From Methanomassiliicoccaceae archaeon (lineage in GTDB: Archaea; Thermoplasmatota; Thermoplasmata; Methanomassiliicoccales; Methanomethylophilaceae): a stretch of 14,181 nucleotides of DNA. The stretch spans positions 1-14,181 of the forward strand of contig JAIRJQ010000055.1 of assembly GCA_031260545.1 (NCBI GenBank), written 5' to 3'. How positions within the stretch are numbered: the stretch's first letter is position 1; every line of letters begins with the position of its first letter. Both the position numbers and the translations under genes were made by a program. Under the pieces are notes generated by a model. It made no database searches. It saw only the letters and a program-made list of their open reading frames with translations, and was not told the origin of the DNA. This document shows, one piece after another, positions 5,218 to 12,508 of the stretch.

Positions 5218-8200
5218 ATGGGGAAAAAATCGTTAATAACCAAAATGCCGCGCATCCAAAAGGAGATGTTGTCTTGTCTTCAGTGCGGATATTGTATCGA
5301 GGTGTGCGAAGCTCATGCGCAAACGCCGTGGGAATCCGTGACGCCGAGAGGCAAGATATACTATCTGACGCAGCTTGACAAGAAGAACATGCTTGACAAG
5401 CTCCTCAACCGGAAGGTGAGTGCAAGCGGCGATTTTGTTAGTGCGATATACAAGTGTACCGGATGCGGAAGCTGTGAAAAGGTATGTCACGCGGGAATTG
5501 AACTGGTGGCGTTCTGGGAAAAGATAAGGTCATGGCTCGTCGAGAACGGCGAGGGACCGCTGCCCGAGCATACGAAGCTTGCCAAACGCATAAAAGAGGG
5601 CAGCAACCCGTACGGCGAAGACCCGTCGGAAAGGGATGCGTGGTGGCCTAAGGATGTTCCGAGAGAGAAGACCCCCGATGTGATCATGTTCGCCGGATGC
5701 ACCGGATCATACAGAATGAAAGATATACCGCAGGCCGGTGTGACCGTGCTCAACCGGGCCGGCGTGAAACAGAATTGTCTCGGAAAGGATGAGATATGCT
5801 GTACCTCGCCCGCTTTGAGGACGGGTAACAACAATCTTACGAAAAAGGCGGCGGAGACGGTCGTGAACAAGGCCGATGCGGTCGGAGCGAAAGATATGGT
5901 GATGACGTGTTCCGGCTGTTTCAAGACCGTTTCATCAGATTTCGGAAATCATTATTCGATGGTCGGACAGAATGTCTACCATTTCACTCAATACGTTGAA
6001 AAATTGATCGCAGAGAAGAAATTACCATTCAATAACCCGATAAACGCAAAGGTCGCGTATCACGACCCGTGCCATCTGGGGAGACACTCGGGCGTGTACG
6101 ATGCGCCGCGTAACGTTCTCAAAAAGATAAAAGGCGTACAGCTGATCGAGATGGAGCGCAACCGCGATAATTCCAGATGCTGCGGCGCCGGGGGCGGGTA
6201 CAAGAGCGCGTTCAACGATTTTGCAGTCAACATAGCGGCCAGCAGAGTAAAGGATGCGGAGGAAGCCGGTGCCGAGATCATAGCGACCGCCTGTCCGTTC
6301 TGCGTCCTTAACCTTACCGCAGGTGCGAAGAAGATCGGATCCAAAGTGAAAGTGATGGACATCTCGCAGATGCTCCTGAAGGTCACGGGGCCTGTCGAGG
6401 TGCCGGCGACGGCCGTTCCGAAAGAAGAGCCGAAGAAGGAAACGATAACGGAGATCAAAGTTGAGATCGTGGCCGTTCCAGTACCTGTTGAGGTACGTGT
6501 CGAAGTGCCCGTAGAGGTGCTCGTGCCCGCCGATACATCTGATGCAGGGGTATGCGAAGAGCCGCCGGCGGATATCGACTGGACGGAATGGGATCATTAT
6601 GCCCACTCGGAAGGCGGATATCACGAGGAAGACCCGGACGCCATGAGGGCGGAGACCGCCGAGGACAGCGGAGAGCTGAAACTCAGAAGAAGGCTGTGGA
6701 GACGCGGCTACAGATACAGAAAGAAGTACGGCAAAGATAAGATAACGATCGCATTCATAAAAGCGCGCGTAGCCGTGTTCGTGGAAGATTCACAGGACAG
6801 CGCCAAGGACGACCGTCTCAGGAAAGAAGGATGGACGGTGCTCAGGTACATCGAATCTGATATAACCGACGCAAGAAAAGAAGCAGAGGAGGTCATCGCC
6901 GAGCTCGAAAGGAAGGATGACCTTTCAGAAGAGGCCGAAGGCTACGGCGTGAGGCAGAGCGCGTACGGTTTCATTGACGACGAAGTGCTCAGAGAGGAGA
7001 CGGCGAATGACAGCGGAGAGCTGAAACTCAGAAGAAGGCTGTGGGGACGCGGCTACCGGTACAGAAAGGTGTACGGTAAAGAAAAGATGACGATCGCGTT
7101 CCTGAGAGCGCGCGTCGCAGTGTTCGTGGGAGAGGACAGCAAGGCCATGGACATTGACGATTCTCTCAGGATAGCCGGATGGACGGTGCTCAGGTTCAGG
7201 GAAAAGAGCATAACCGATGCGAGGAAAGAGTCTGAGAAGGTCATTGCGGCCATCGAGAACAACCTGAACGCGCTGATGAACGATGACGGTACGAAAGAAA
7301 AGGCGGCCGTTGATAAGGACCTCTTTGAAGAGGAATCGGAGGACGATCCGGCGGAACTCAAGTTCAGGCGTCTGCTCTGGTGGAATGATTATCGCTATCG
7401 CCGCAAGTACGGCAGAGAAAAGATCACCGTTGCGTTCAGAAGAGCAAAGGTCGGAGCGTTCATATCCAAGGACACGCACCGCCGCAAGGGCGATGATCTC
7501 CTCGTAAAGAGAGGATGGACCATAATGAGGTTCAAAGAATCGAACATCACCGATGCGTGGCCGGAGGCCAGCAAAGTGATGATGGCCGTCGACAGGAACC
7601 TTTACCTTCTTTCGAAGGGGATAATCCCGGAAGGAAGGAACATAACCGGTACCGATCTGACGGACGGCGGAGAGGAGGAGAACACCCCCGACTACAGGAT
7701 CAGGATGATCCTGTGGAAAACGAACCGTTACAGAAGGAACTACGGCGAGTACAATATCAACATCGCGTTCCCTGCGGCGAAGGTGGCAGTGTTCGTCGGT
7801 GAGAGCACAGATTACAAACCGTGCGATGAGAAGCTTGCGGAAGACAACTGGATGGTGCTCAGGTTCAAGGGCGCCAGCGTGACGGACGGAGAGAAAGAGG
7901 CGAAGAAGATCGTCGCGGCGATCGAGAAGAACACCGAACGCCTTGAGGAACTGGAATTCGAGGGCGATGGCGGAGAAGATGAGGAGTATGATCTTTCATA
8001 TCTCTCCGAGGACACCCCCGAAGGAAGGGTCAGAAGGGCCACCTGGAACAAGCGCCTCAGGTACAGAAGGGGTTACAGCCGTTACAAGATCGATATGGCT
8101 TTCGTCAAGTTCAAAGTGGCCGTATTCATGGATGCCGACGGAAAACGCAAACCGGTCGACGAGACCCTTGAAAAGAGGGGATGGACCATCCTCAGGATAC

Positions 8201-8313
8201 GCATAAAGGACATTACGGACGGTAAAGAACAGGCGGACGTCATTCACAAAGCGGTGAAAGAGAGCAAAAAGAAAACGGCTAAGAAGAAAAAGAAGAAGCC
8301 CGCAAAGAAATGA
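5218..8313 (+). CDS. HdrD/GlcF-type Fe-S protein fused to five degenerate Vsr/DUF559-like modules
   Basis: A single 1031-residue reading frame. Residues 1-390 form a full HdrD/GlcF-type unit: ferredoxin motif 1 (C20, C23, C26, C30), motif 2 (C80, C83, C86, C90), CCG domain 1 (C161, C194-C195, C231, C234; CCT in place of CCG) and CCG domain 2 (C285, C321-C322, C359, C362; RCCGAGGG). Such units reduce CoM-S-S-CoB or pass electrons in lactate/glycolate-type oxidoreductases. Residues about 395-480 are a Pro/Val/Glu-rich linker. From 483 to about 1010 run five modules starting at 483, 598, 710, 822 and 932. Each has ELKLRRRLW..GYRYR, an A-F...VAVFV strand and GWTVLRF...ITD, as in Vsr/DUF559 nucleases but without their catalytic residues. 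A lysine-rich tail ends the protein. Normal HdrD is about 400 residues. The ATG has GAGGT 7 bases upstream. An internal start at M476 could release the array alone. The redox module is confidently identified; the role of the array is unknown. Confidence 0.9.
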   Translation: MGKKSLITKMPRIQKEMLSCLQCGYCIEVCEAHAQTPWESVTPRGKIYYLTQLDKKNMLDKLLNRKVSASGDFVSAIYKCTGCGSCEKVCHAGIELVAFWEKIRSWLVENGEGPLPEHTKLAKRIKEGSNPYGEDPSERDAWWPKDVPREKTPDVIMFAGCTGSYRMKDIPQAGVTVLNRAGVKQNCLGKDEICCTSPALRTGNNNLTKKAAETVVNKADAVGAKDMVMTCSGCFKTVSSDFGNHYSMVGQNVYHFTQYVEKLIAEKKLPFNNPINAKVAYHDPCHLGRHSGVYDAPRNVLKKIKGVQLIEMERNRDNSRCCGAGGGYKSAFNDFAVNIAASRVKDAEEAGAEIIATACPFCVLNLTAGAKKIGSKVKVMDISQMLLKVTGPVEVPATAVPKEEPKKETITEIKVEIVAVPVPVEVRVEVPVEVLVPADTSDAGVCEEPPADIDWTEWDHYAHSEGGYHEEDPDAMRAETAEDSGELKLRRRLWRRGYRYRKKYGKDKITIAFIKARVAVFVEDSQDSAKDDRLRKEGWTVLRYIESDITDARKEAEEVIAELERKDDLSEEAEGYGVRQSAYGFIDDEVLREETANDSGELKLRRRLWGRGYRYRKVYGKEKMTIAFLRARVAVFVGEDSKAMDIDDSLRIAGWTVLRFREKSITDARKESEKVIAAIENNLNALMNDDGTKEKAAVDKDLFEEESEDDPAELKFRRLLWWNDYRYRRKYGREKITVAFRRAKVGAFISKDTHRRKGDDLLVKRGWTIMRFKESNITDAWPEASKVMMAVDRNLYLLSKGIIPEGRNITGTDLTDGGEEENTPDYRIRMILWKTNRYRRNYGEYNINIAFPAAKVAVFVGESTDYKPCDEKLAEDNWMVLRFKGASVTDGEKEAKKIVAAIEKNTERLEELEFEGDGGEDEEYDLSYLSEDTPEGRVRRATWNKRLRYRRGYSRYKIDMAFVKFKVAVFMDADGKRKPVDETLEKRGWTILRIRIKDITDGKEQADVIHKAVKESKKKTAKKKKKKPAKK
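6664..8310 (+). repeat. Five tandem coding repeats (Vsr/DUF559-like modules)
   Basis: Units begin at 6664, 7009, 7345, 7681 and 8011, with spacing of 345, 336, 336 and 330 bases, all multiples of three. The first 36 bases of units 1 and 2 are identical. After one mismatch another 11 match, and high similarity continues to about 6780/7125. Units 3 to 5 are alike mainly at the protein level. Basic globular modules alternate with acidic linkers such as GGEEEN and EGDGGEDEEYD. This is a protein-domain array, not a CRISPR or satellite repeat. Confidence 0.9.
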
Positions 8314-8341
8314 TCCTTCCGTGAAACCTCTTCCCTTTGAA

Positions 8342-8350
8342 TTTTATATA
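8342..8350 (+). promoter_or_regulatory. TATA box for Lhr-type helicase
   Basis: TTTTATATA is a strong archaeal TATA match, 43 bases before the chosen ATG and about 30 bases after the preceding stop. It predicts transcription from about 8372. An inverted pair AAACCT (8323-8328) and AGGTTT (8356-8361) flanks it. Confidence 0.55.
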
Positions 8351-8370
8351 CCGTAAGGTTTGTTTAATAT

Positions 8371-8394
8371 GTGATCACGCTCTCATGATATCAT
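8371..8394 (+). promoter_or_regulatory. Two perfect palindromes over the helicase translation start
   Basis: GTGATCAC (8371-8378) is an 8-base palindrome holding the presumed Shine-Dalgarno GTGAT. ATGATATCAT (8385-8394) is a 10-base palindrome that begins with the start codon. They lie at the predicted transcription start, where an archaeal repressor could act. Confidence 0.3.
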
Positions 8395-11132
8395 TGTCAT
8401 TTGAGATGTTAGACAAGAAAGTGGCGGATGTTCTCAAAGGTATGAACATCTTTTCGCCCACCGACCCGCAGATCGACGTGATACCCAAGATACTGGAAGG
8501 TCATAACGTTCTGCTGGTGGCGCCCACCGGGATCGGAAAGACCGAGGCGGTGATGCTGCCCATATTTCATATGCTCATGATGACCCCGCGCAGCGGTATA
8601 CGCTGCGTTTACGTGACGCCGCTGCGCGCACTGAACCGCGACATGCTCCGCCGCATGGAAGAGTTCGGACGGGCGCTGGACATCAAGGTCGGCGTAAGGC
8701 ACGGCGATACGCCGGACAGTGAAAGGATCAAGCAATCACGCGAACCTCCGGACATTCTGATAACGACGCCGGAGACATTACAGGTCCTTTTCACAGGAAA
8801 ACGGCTGCGCGAACATCTGAAGAGCGTGAAATGGCTGGTGGTCGACGAGATACACGAGTTAGCGACGGTGGAACGCGGGGCGCAGCTGAGCGTTGCCATG
8901 GAACGTCTGGTGAAACTTGCGGGCGAGTACCAGCGCATCGGATCGTCCGCCACCGTCGGGAACACGGACGAGGTATCAAAGTTCCTTACCGGTACGGGAA
9001 GGAACGTGATAATATCAAAACATGACACCAAACGCGATATGGTGCTTGACATCGAATGCCCGGAGACGGACGACGACCCTGAACTTACGGATAAGCTGCA
9101 GAGCGATCCTGACGTTCTGGCGGTGATAAAACGGGCAAAGGAGCACATTGAGAACGGACGATCGACGCTGTTTTTTGTGAATACCAGAGAAACAGCGGAA
9201 TGGCTGGCCGCGAGATATCACATCCTTGACCCTGAATTTCCGATAGACGTTCATCACGGCTCTCTGTCAAAAGAGAACAGGATGGAGATGGAGGACCTTT
9301 TCAAAAAGGGCGAGATAAAAGCACTGGTGTGCACCTCCTCGCTGGAATTGGGGATAGACGTCGGTTCGACCGATCTCGTGATACAGTACAATTCCCCCAG
9401 ACAGGTCTCTCGGATGATCCAGCGGGCGGGGCGCGCAGGCCACCGCATCGGCGAGACGATAAGGGCAAAGATAATCGCAACGGCACCGGACGAGCTGCTT
9501 GAGGCAGCCGTCATAGGAAGAAGGACGGGAACGAAAGAACTGGAGGACAAGACCGGACGTCCGAAACCGTTCACCGTTCTTGCCAACCAGCTCATCGCAA
9601 TGACGATGTCCTCCCGCGTCAGCAGGGATGATGCGTTCGCTTTGCTGAAAAGATCGCACGCGTTCCGCGATCTTCAAAGAAGCGAGATGGACTCCGTCCT
9701 GGAGCAGCTCATTTCGATAAAGCTGATATTTCATGACGGCAACGAATTCAGACGCTCCAAGAAGGGCATGAACTATTTTTACAATAATATCTCGATGATA
9801 CACGACGAAAGGACGTACCTGATCCGCGATATCGGCACACGGGGAATAGTCGGAACGCTGGATGAGAGCTTTGTCGCCACCTTTGCGGAACCGCACGCGA
9901 TGTTCATCGCCAAAGGAAGAACATGGCGGATAGTCGAGATGCGTGAGGACGAATTATTAGTGGAGGGCTCCAAAGAGATCGGTTCCGTGCCGTCGTGGAC
10001 AGGAAGCGATATCCCGGTGCCCTATGAAGTGGCGATGGAAGTGGGCCGTTTGCGGCGTATTATGAACATTGACGATTATGACTGCGACAAATACGCAAAA
10101 GAACGCATCCGTGAATACATAGAAAAACAGAAAGAACGTTTCGAGGTCCCTTCGGACATTCTCGTCACATTGGAGATAGGCGATCGCGTAGCGATAATCA
10201 ACTGCTGTTTCGGCACGCGCGTTAACGAAACGCTGAGCAAAATATATTCTGCGCTTCTCTCGGCAAGGCTGGGGGAGAGCATCGGCATCTCTACGGACCC
10301 GTACCGGATCATTATTGAATTGCCGAGAAATGTCGGCAAAGATGTTCTTCTTAACGCCCTTACGTCGATAAGACCGGGGACCGTGGGGCCGCTGACGAAA
10401 TTGACGATGACTAATTCGACGTACCTGAAATGGAGGTTCATGTATGTTGCAAAAAAATTCGGAATAATCGATAAGGATGCGGACCACCGTTACATCAACT
10501 TCTCACGCCTTTTCGATACTTACAAAGACACACCGGCGTACGATGACGCCGTCTCCAAGGTCCTGTGGGAAGATCTCGATATCGATAACACGGAAAAAGC
10601 GATATCTATGATCAGCGAAGGTGCGATCAAATTGAACGTAACGTCAATGTCGCCGATCGGACTTGAGGGGATAGTCAGAACAAAAGAACTTATGCAGCCG
10701 CTGAGAGCGGACCACTCGATACTCATGGCAATGAAAAAGAGACTGAATGATGAGACCGTATACGCATCGTGCCTAAAGTGCCAGAGTCAGCGGAGAATGC
10801 GCGTCGGCGATGCTCCGAAGAGATTTGTCTGCAGTAAATGCGGCGGCAACATGATCGCCGTTCTGAAAGAGTACGAACGCGAGAACATCAAACTCTTCGC
10901 TAAGAAGGATGCGGACGCGGATGACAGGAAAGAGATGATACGGATATCGAAGAATGCGAACCTCGTTAACGAGAACGGATCGAAAGCGGTGATGATACTC
11001 GCGGGCCGCGGCATCGGGCCTGATTCCGCTTCGCGCATCCTGAACCGGATGCATATCGATGAGGACGACCTTTTAAGGGATATCCTGGCGTCCGAAGTTC
11101 TTTATGCAAAGAACAAACGGTTCTGGGATTAG
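8385..11132 (+). CDS. lhr: Lhr-type superfamily 2 helicase with C-terminal zinc finger
   Basis: This 915-residue ATP-dependent nucleic acid helicase has Walker A APTGIGKTE (K52), TPLRALNRD, TTPETLQVL, box II DEIH (154-157) and motif III SSATVGN. The second RecA domain has FFVNTRETAEW, HHGSLSKENR, CTSSLELGIDVG and motif VI QRAGRAGHR. After these, PFTVLANQLIAM and a region ending in GRTWRIVEM...VPSWTGSDIPVP are hallmarks of the Lhr family. A zinc finger follows (C796, C799, C816, C819) and the tail contains AGRGIGPDSASRIL, which looks like a helix-hairpin-helix. Lhr proteins act in DNA repair or recombination, and related archaeal helicases in RNA turnover; ASH-Ski2-type is the main alternative. 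The start at 8385 is chosen because an earlier TTG (8337) lies at the TATA box and GTGAT sits 9 bases upstream; ATG 8406 is possible. The stop is TAG and overlaps the next gene. Confidence 0.88.
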   Translation: MISLSFEMLDKKVADVLKGMNIFSPTDPQIDVIPKILEGHNVLLVAPTGIGKTEAVMLPIFHMLMMTPRSGIRCVYVTPLRALNRDMLRRMEEFGRALDIKVGVRHGDTPDSERIKQSREPPDILITTPETLQVLFTGKRLREHLKSVKWLVVDEIHELATVERGAQLSVAMERLVKLAGEYQRIGSSATVGNTDEVSKFLTGTGRNVIISKHDTKRDMVLDIECPETDDDPELTDKLQSDPDVLAVIKRAKEHIENGRSTLFFVNTRETAEWLAARYHILDPEFPIDVHHGSLSKENRMEMEDLFKKGEIKALVCTSSLELGIDVGSTDLVIQYNSPRQVSRMIQRAGRAGHRIGETIRAKIIATAPDELLEAAVIGRRTGTKELEDKTGRPKPFTVLANQLIAMTMSSRVSRDDAFALLKRSHAFRDLQRSEMDSVLEQLISIKLIFHDGNEFRRSKKGMNYFYNNISMIHDERTYLIRDIGTRGIVGTLDESFVATFAEPHAMFIAKGRTWRIVEMREDELLVEGSKEIGSVPSWTGSDIPVPYEVAMEVGRLRRIMNIDDYDCDKYAKERIREYIEKQKERFEVPSDILVTLEIGDRVAIINCCFGTRVNETLSKIYSALLSARLGESIGISTDPYRIIIELPRNVGKDVLLNALTSIRPGTVGPLTKLTMTNSTYLKWRFMYVAKKFGIIDKDADHRYINFSRLFDTYKDTPAYDDAVSKVLWEDLDIDNTEKAISMISEGAIKLNVTSMSPIGLEGIVRTKELMQPLRADHSILMAMKKRLNDETVYASCLKCQSQRRMRVGDAPKRFVCSKCGGNMIAVLKEYERENIKLFAKKDADADDRKEMIRISKNANLVNENGSKAVMILAGRGIGPDSASRILNRMHIDEDDLLRDILASEVLYAKNKRFWD

Positions 11133-11749
11133 ATCACGCTGTTAGTGAGTTCACCGACACCGTTTATCTTAACGACCACGGTATCTCCTTTTACCAGCGG
11201 TCCGATCCCTTCCGGAGTTCCCGTTGCCATTATGTCCCCTTCCTCTATCGTCATGAATCTTGACACGTAAGCTATCAATTCATCGACGGGGAATATCATC
11301 ATCGATGTGTTCCCTTTTTGCCGTATCGTTCCGTTCACCGAAAGTTCAATGTCCAGATCCTGAACGTTCTTAACGGAACTTATCGGGACCGGGGAGGACA
11401 TCGGTCCGAAGGTGTCCATCCCTTTCGCGATGCACCACGGGTTACCGACGGCCCTGGCCTTTGTCTGCATGTCCCTTGCCGTCACGTCATTGAAACATGC
11501 GATGTGCGAAACATATGATAACGCTTCTTTTCGGGGAATGTTCTTTCCCGTCCTGCCGAATATCAGCGCAAGCTCGCCTTCGTGGTGTACGGCTCCCGCC
11601 CCGTCAATTATAACGATGTTATCATTGTTCCCGATCAGGCATGATGTAGGTTTAAGGAAAACTATCGGTTCTTTCGGCAGTTCTGCGTTCGTCTCGGACA
11701 GATGCGACCTGTAGTTCCATCCTATGCATATTATCTTCCCGTATCTCAT
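11129..11749 (-). CDS. Fumarylacetoacetate hydrolase (FAH) family protein
   Basis: This 206-residue protein matches the short FAH/FAHD1-like class of metal-dependent enzymes that cleave or decarboxylate 2-oxo acid compounds such as acylpyruvates. It starts with the family's G.IICIGWNYRSH and FLKPTS. Metal ligands are expected at E57 and E59 (HHEGELALIFG) and D88 (NDVTARD). KGMDTFGP, GNTSMMIF and GDIMATGTPEGIGPL follow. The order and length fit acylpyruvate hydrolase or oxaloacetate decarboxylase activity, but the substrate cannot be fixed. Its ATG overlaps the RlmE stop (ATGA, 11746-11749), so it is the second gene of a coupled pair. Its stop TAA overlaps the TAG of the convergent helicase gene. 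Confidence 0.88.
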   Translation of the reverse strand: MRYGKIICIGWNYRSHLSETNAELPKEPIVFLKPTSCLIGNNDNIVIIDGAGAVHHEGELALIFGRTGKNIPRKEALSYVSHIACFNDVTARDMQTKARAVGNPWCIAKGMDTFGPMSSPVPISSVKNVQDLDIELSVNGTIRQKGNTSMMIFPVDELIAYVSRFMTIEEGDIMATGTPEGIGPLVKGDTVVVKINGVGELTNSVI

Positions 11750-12420
11750 TTCAATTCCCCTTTGACACTGAACTCTGCTTTCTTCTCCTCTTCCGCGGGT
11801 TCCGTTATCTTCTTAGGCCTGATGCCTTTGAACCCTCCTCCCAGTACGTATACCTCGGATGATGTGGACCTTGACGCGTCCGGTTCGTGAACTTTCACGA
11901 TGTGGAACCTTTTCTCCATTTCTTCTCTGATCGTTGGGAACATGTCTCCCATGAAGACCTTGATCACCATTATGCCGTCCTTCTTCAGGACGCGGTCCGC
12001 CACGTCTATCGCATACGTGCACAAATGAATCGAACGTGCGTGGTCCGTCGAATAATGGCCTCCTATGTTCGGCGCCATATCGGACAGGACGACATCCGCT
12101 TTCCCTCCCAGCTTTTCAAGCAGTTCTTTCATTGTCTCTTCTGCTGTTATATCGCCGATTATCGTTATGACGCCGTCGATCGGCTTTATCGGCCGAAGGT
12201 CGACACCCACCACCTTTCCGTCGCCCACTCTTTCTTTTGCGACCTGCAGCCATCCTCCCGGCGACGCTCCCAGATCGACAACGGAATTGCCGTCCTCGAA
12301 TATTCCGAACCGGTCGTCCATCTGAATCAGTTTGAATGACGCACGGGAACGGTAATCGTACTTTTTCGCCAGCTTGTAATATTTTTCCTGTTTACGTTCG
12401 GAAAGCCAGCGTTTTGTCAT
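11746..12420 (-). CDS. rlmE: 23S rRNA (uridine-2'-O-)-methyltransferase, RlmE/FtsJ family
   Basis: This 224-residue SAM-dependent 2'-O-ribose methyltransferase presumably acts on the peptidyl-transferase-centre uridine of 23S rRNA. RSRASFKL holds the first catalytic lysine K30, and VVDLGASPGGWLQVA is the SAM-binding motif. SDMAPN gives D114, VIKVF K154 and SSEVYVLG E189, completing the K-D-K-E tetrad. A 30-residue charged tail follows the catalytic core. The start at 12420 (MTKRWLSERK) is preferred because archaeal relatives begin with this pattern; in-frame ATG 12432 or TTG 12435 would add a few residues. The gene is first in a pair with the FAH-family gene and diverges from purM across 88 bases. 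Confidence 0.9.
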   Translation of the reverse strand: MTKRWLSERKQEKYYKLAKKYDYRSRASFKLIQMDDRFGIFEDGNSVVDLGASPGGWLQVAKERVGDGKVVGVDLRPIKPIDGVITIIGDITAEETMKELLEKLGGKADVVLSDMAPNIGGHYSTDHARSIHLCTYAIDVADRVLKKDGIMVIKVFMGDMFPTIREEMEKRFHIVKVHEPDASRSTSSEVYVLGGGFKGIRPKKITEPAEEEKKAEFSVKGELK

Positions 12421-12438
12421 ACCGCGTATCATCAATTA

Positions 12439-12448
12439 CATAAATTTA
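12439..12448 (-). promoter_or_regulatory. TATA-like box for rlmE
   Basis: The minus strand reads TAAATTTATG, about 25 bases before the chosen ATG at 12420. This implies a leaderless transcript for the rlmE-FAH pair and supports the shorter start. Confidence 0.4.
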
Positions 12449-12470
12449 ACATCTTCGCATTCCTTCTCAA

Positions 12471-12480
12471 AAGATATAAA
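12471..12480 (+). promoter_or_regulatory. TATA box for purM
   Basis: AAGATATAAA lies about 33 bases before the purM ATG. It predicts a leader of fewer than ten bases and no Shine-Dalgarno site is visible. It is divergent from the rlmE box about 30 bases away. Confidence 0.5.
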
Positions 12481-12508
12481 CCACGATACGCTACCGTCAT
12501 CCGATAAT

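Noticed and set aside
6022..6624. 200-codon open frame on the minus strand inside the HdrD-like gene
   Set aside because: It is antisense to a region with conserved cysteine motifs and has an unlikely composition rich in Arg, His and Phe. It is a shadow of the codon bias of the real gene.
6664..8310. CRISPR or satellite interpretation of the repeats
   Set aside because: Units are about 110 codons, in frame, diverging at synonymous sites and conserved as protein, with no short identical repeat-spacer pattern.
6640..8313. Possibility that the five-module array is a separate gene joined by a sequencing error
   Set aside because: The frame is continuous from 5218 with no stop, the linker has normal coding composition, and no promoter or strong Shine-Dalgarno precedes M476 (6643). 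Internal initiation remains possible but is not needed.
8337..8384. TTG start for the helicase at 8337
   Set aside because: It coincides with the TATA box, so it would not be transcribed from that promoter.
8609..9148. 179-codon minus-strand frame opposite the helicase motifs
   Set aside because: Ser/Arg-rich with no recognisable domain; it lies opposite the conserved helicase box II and motif III region.
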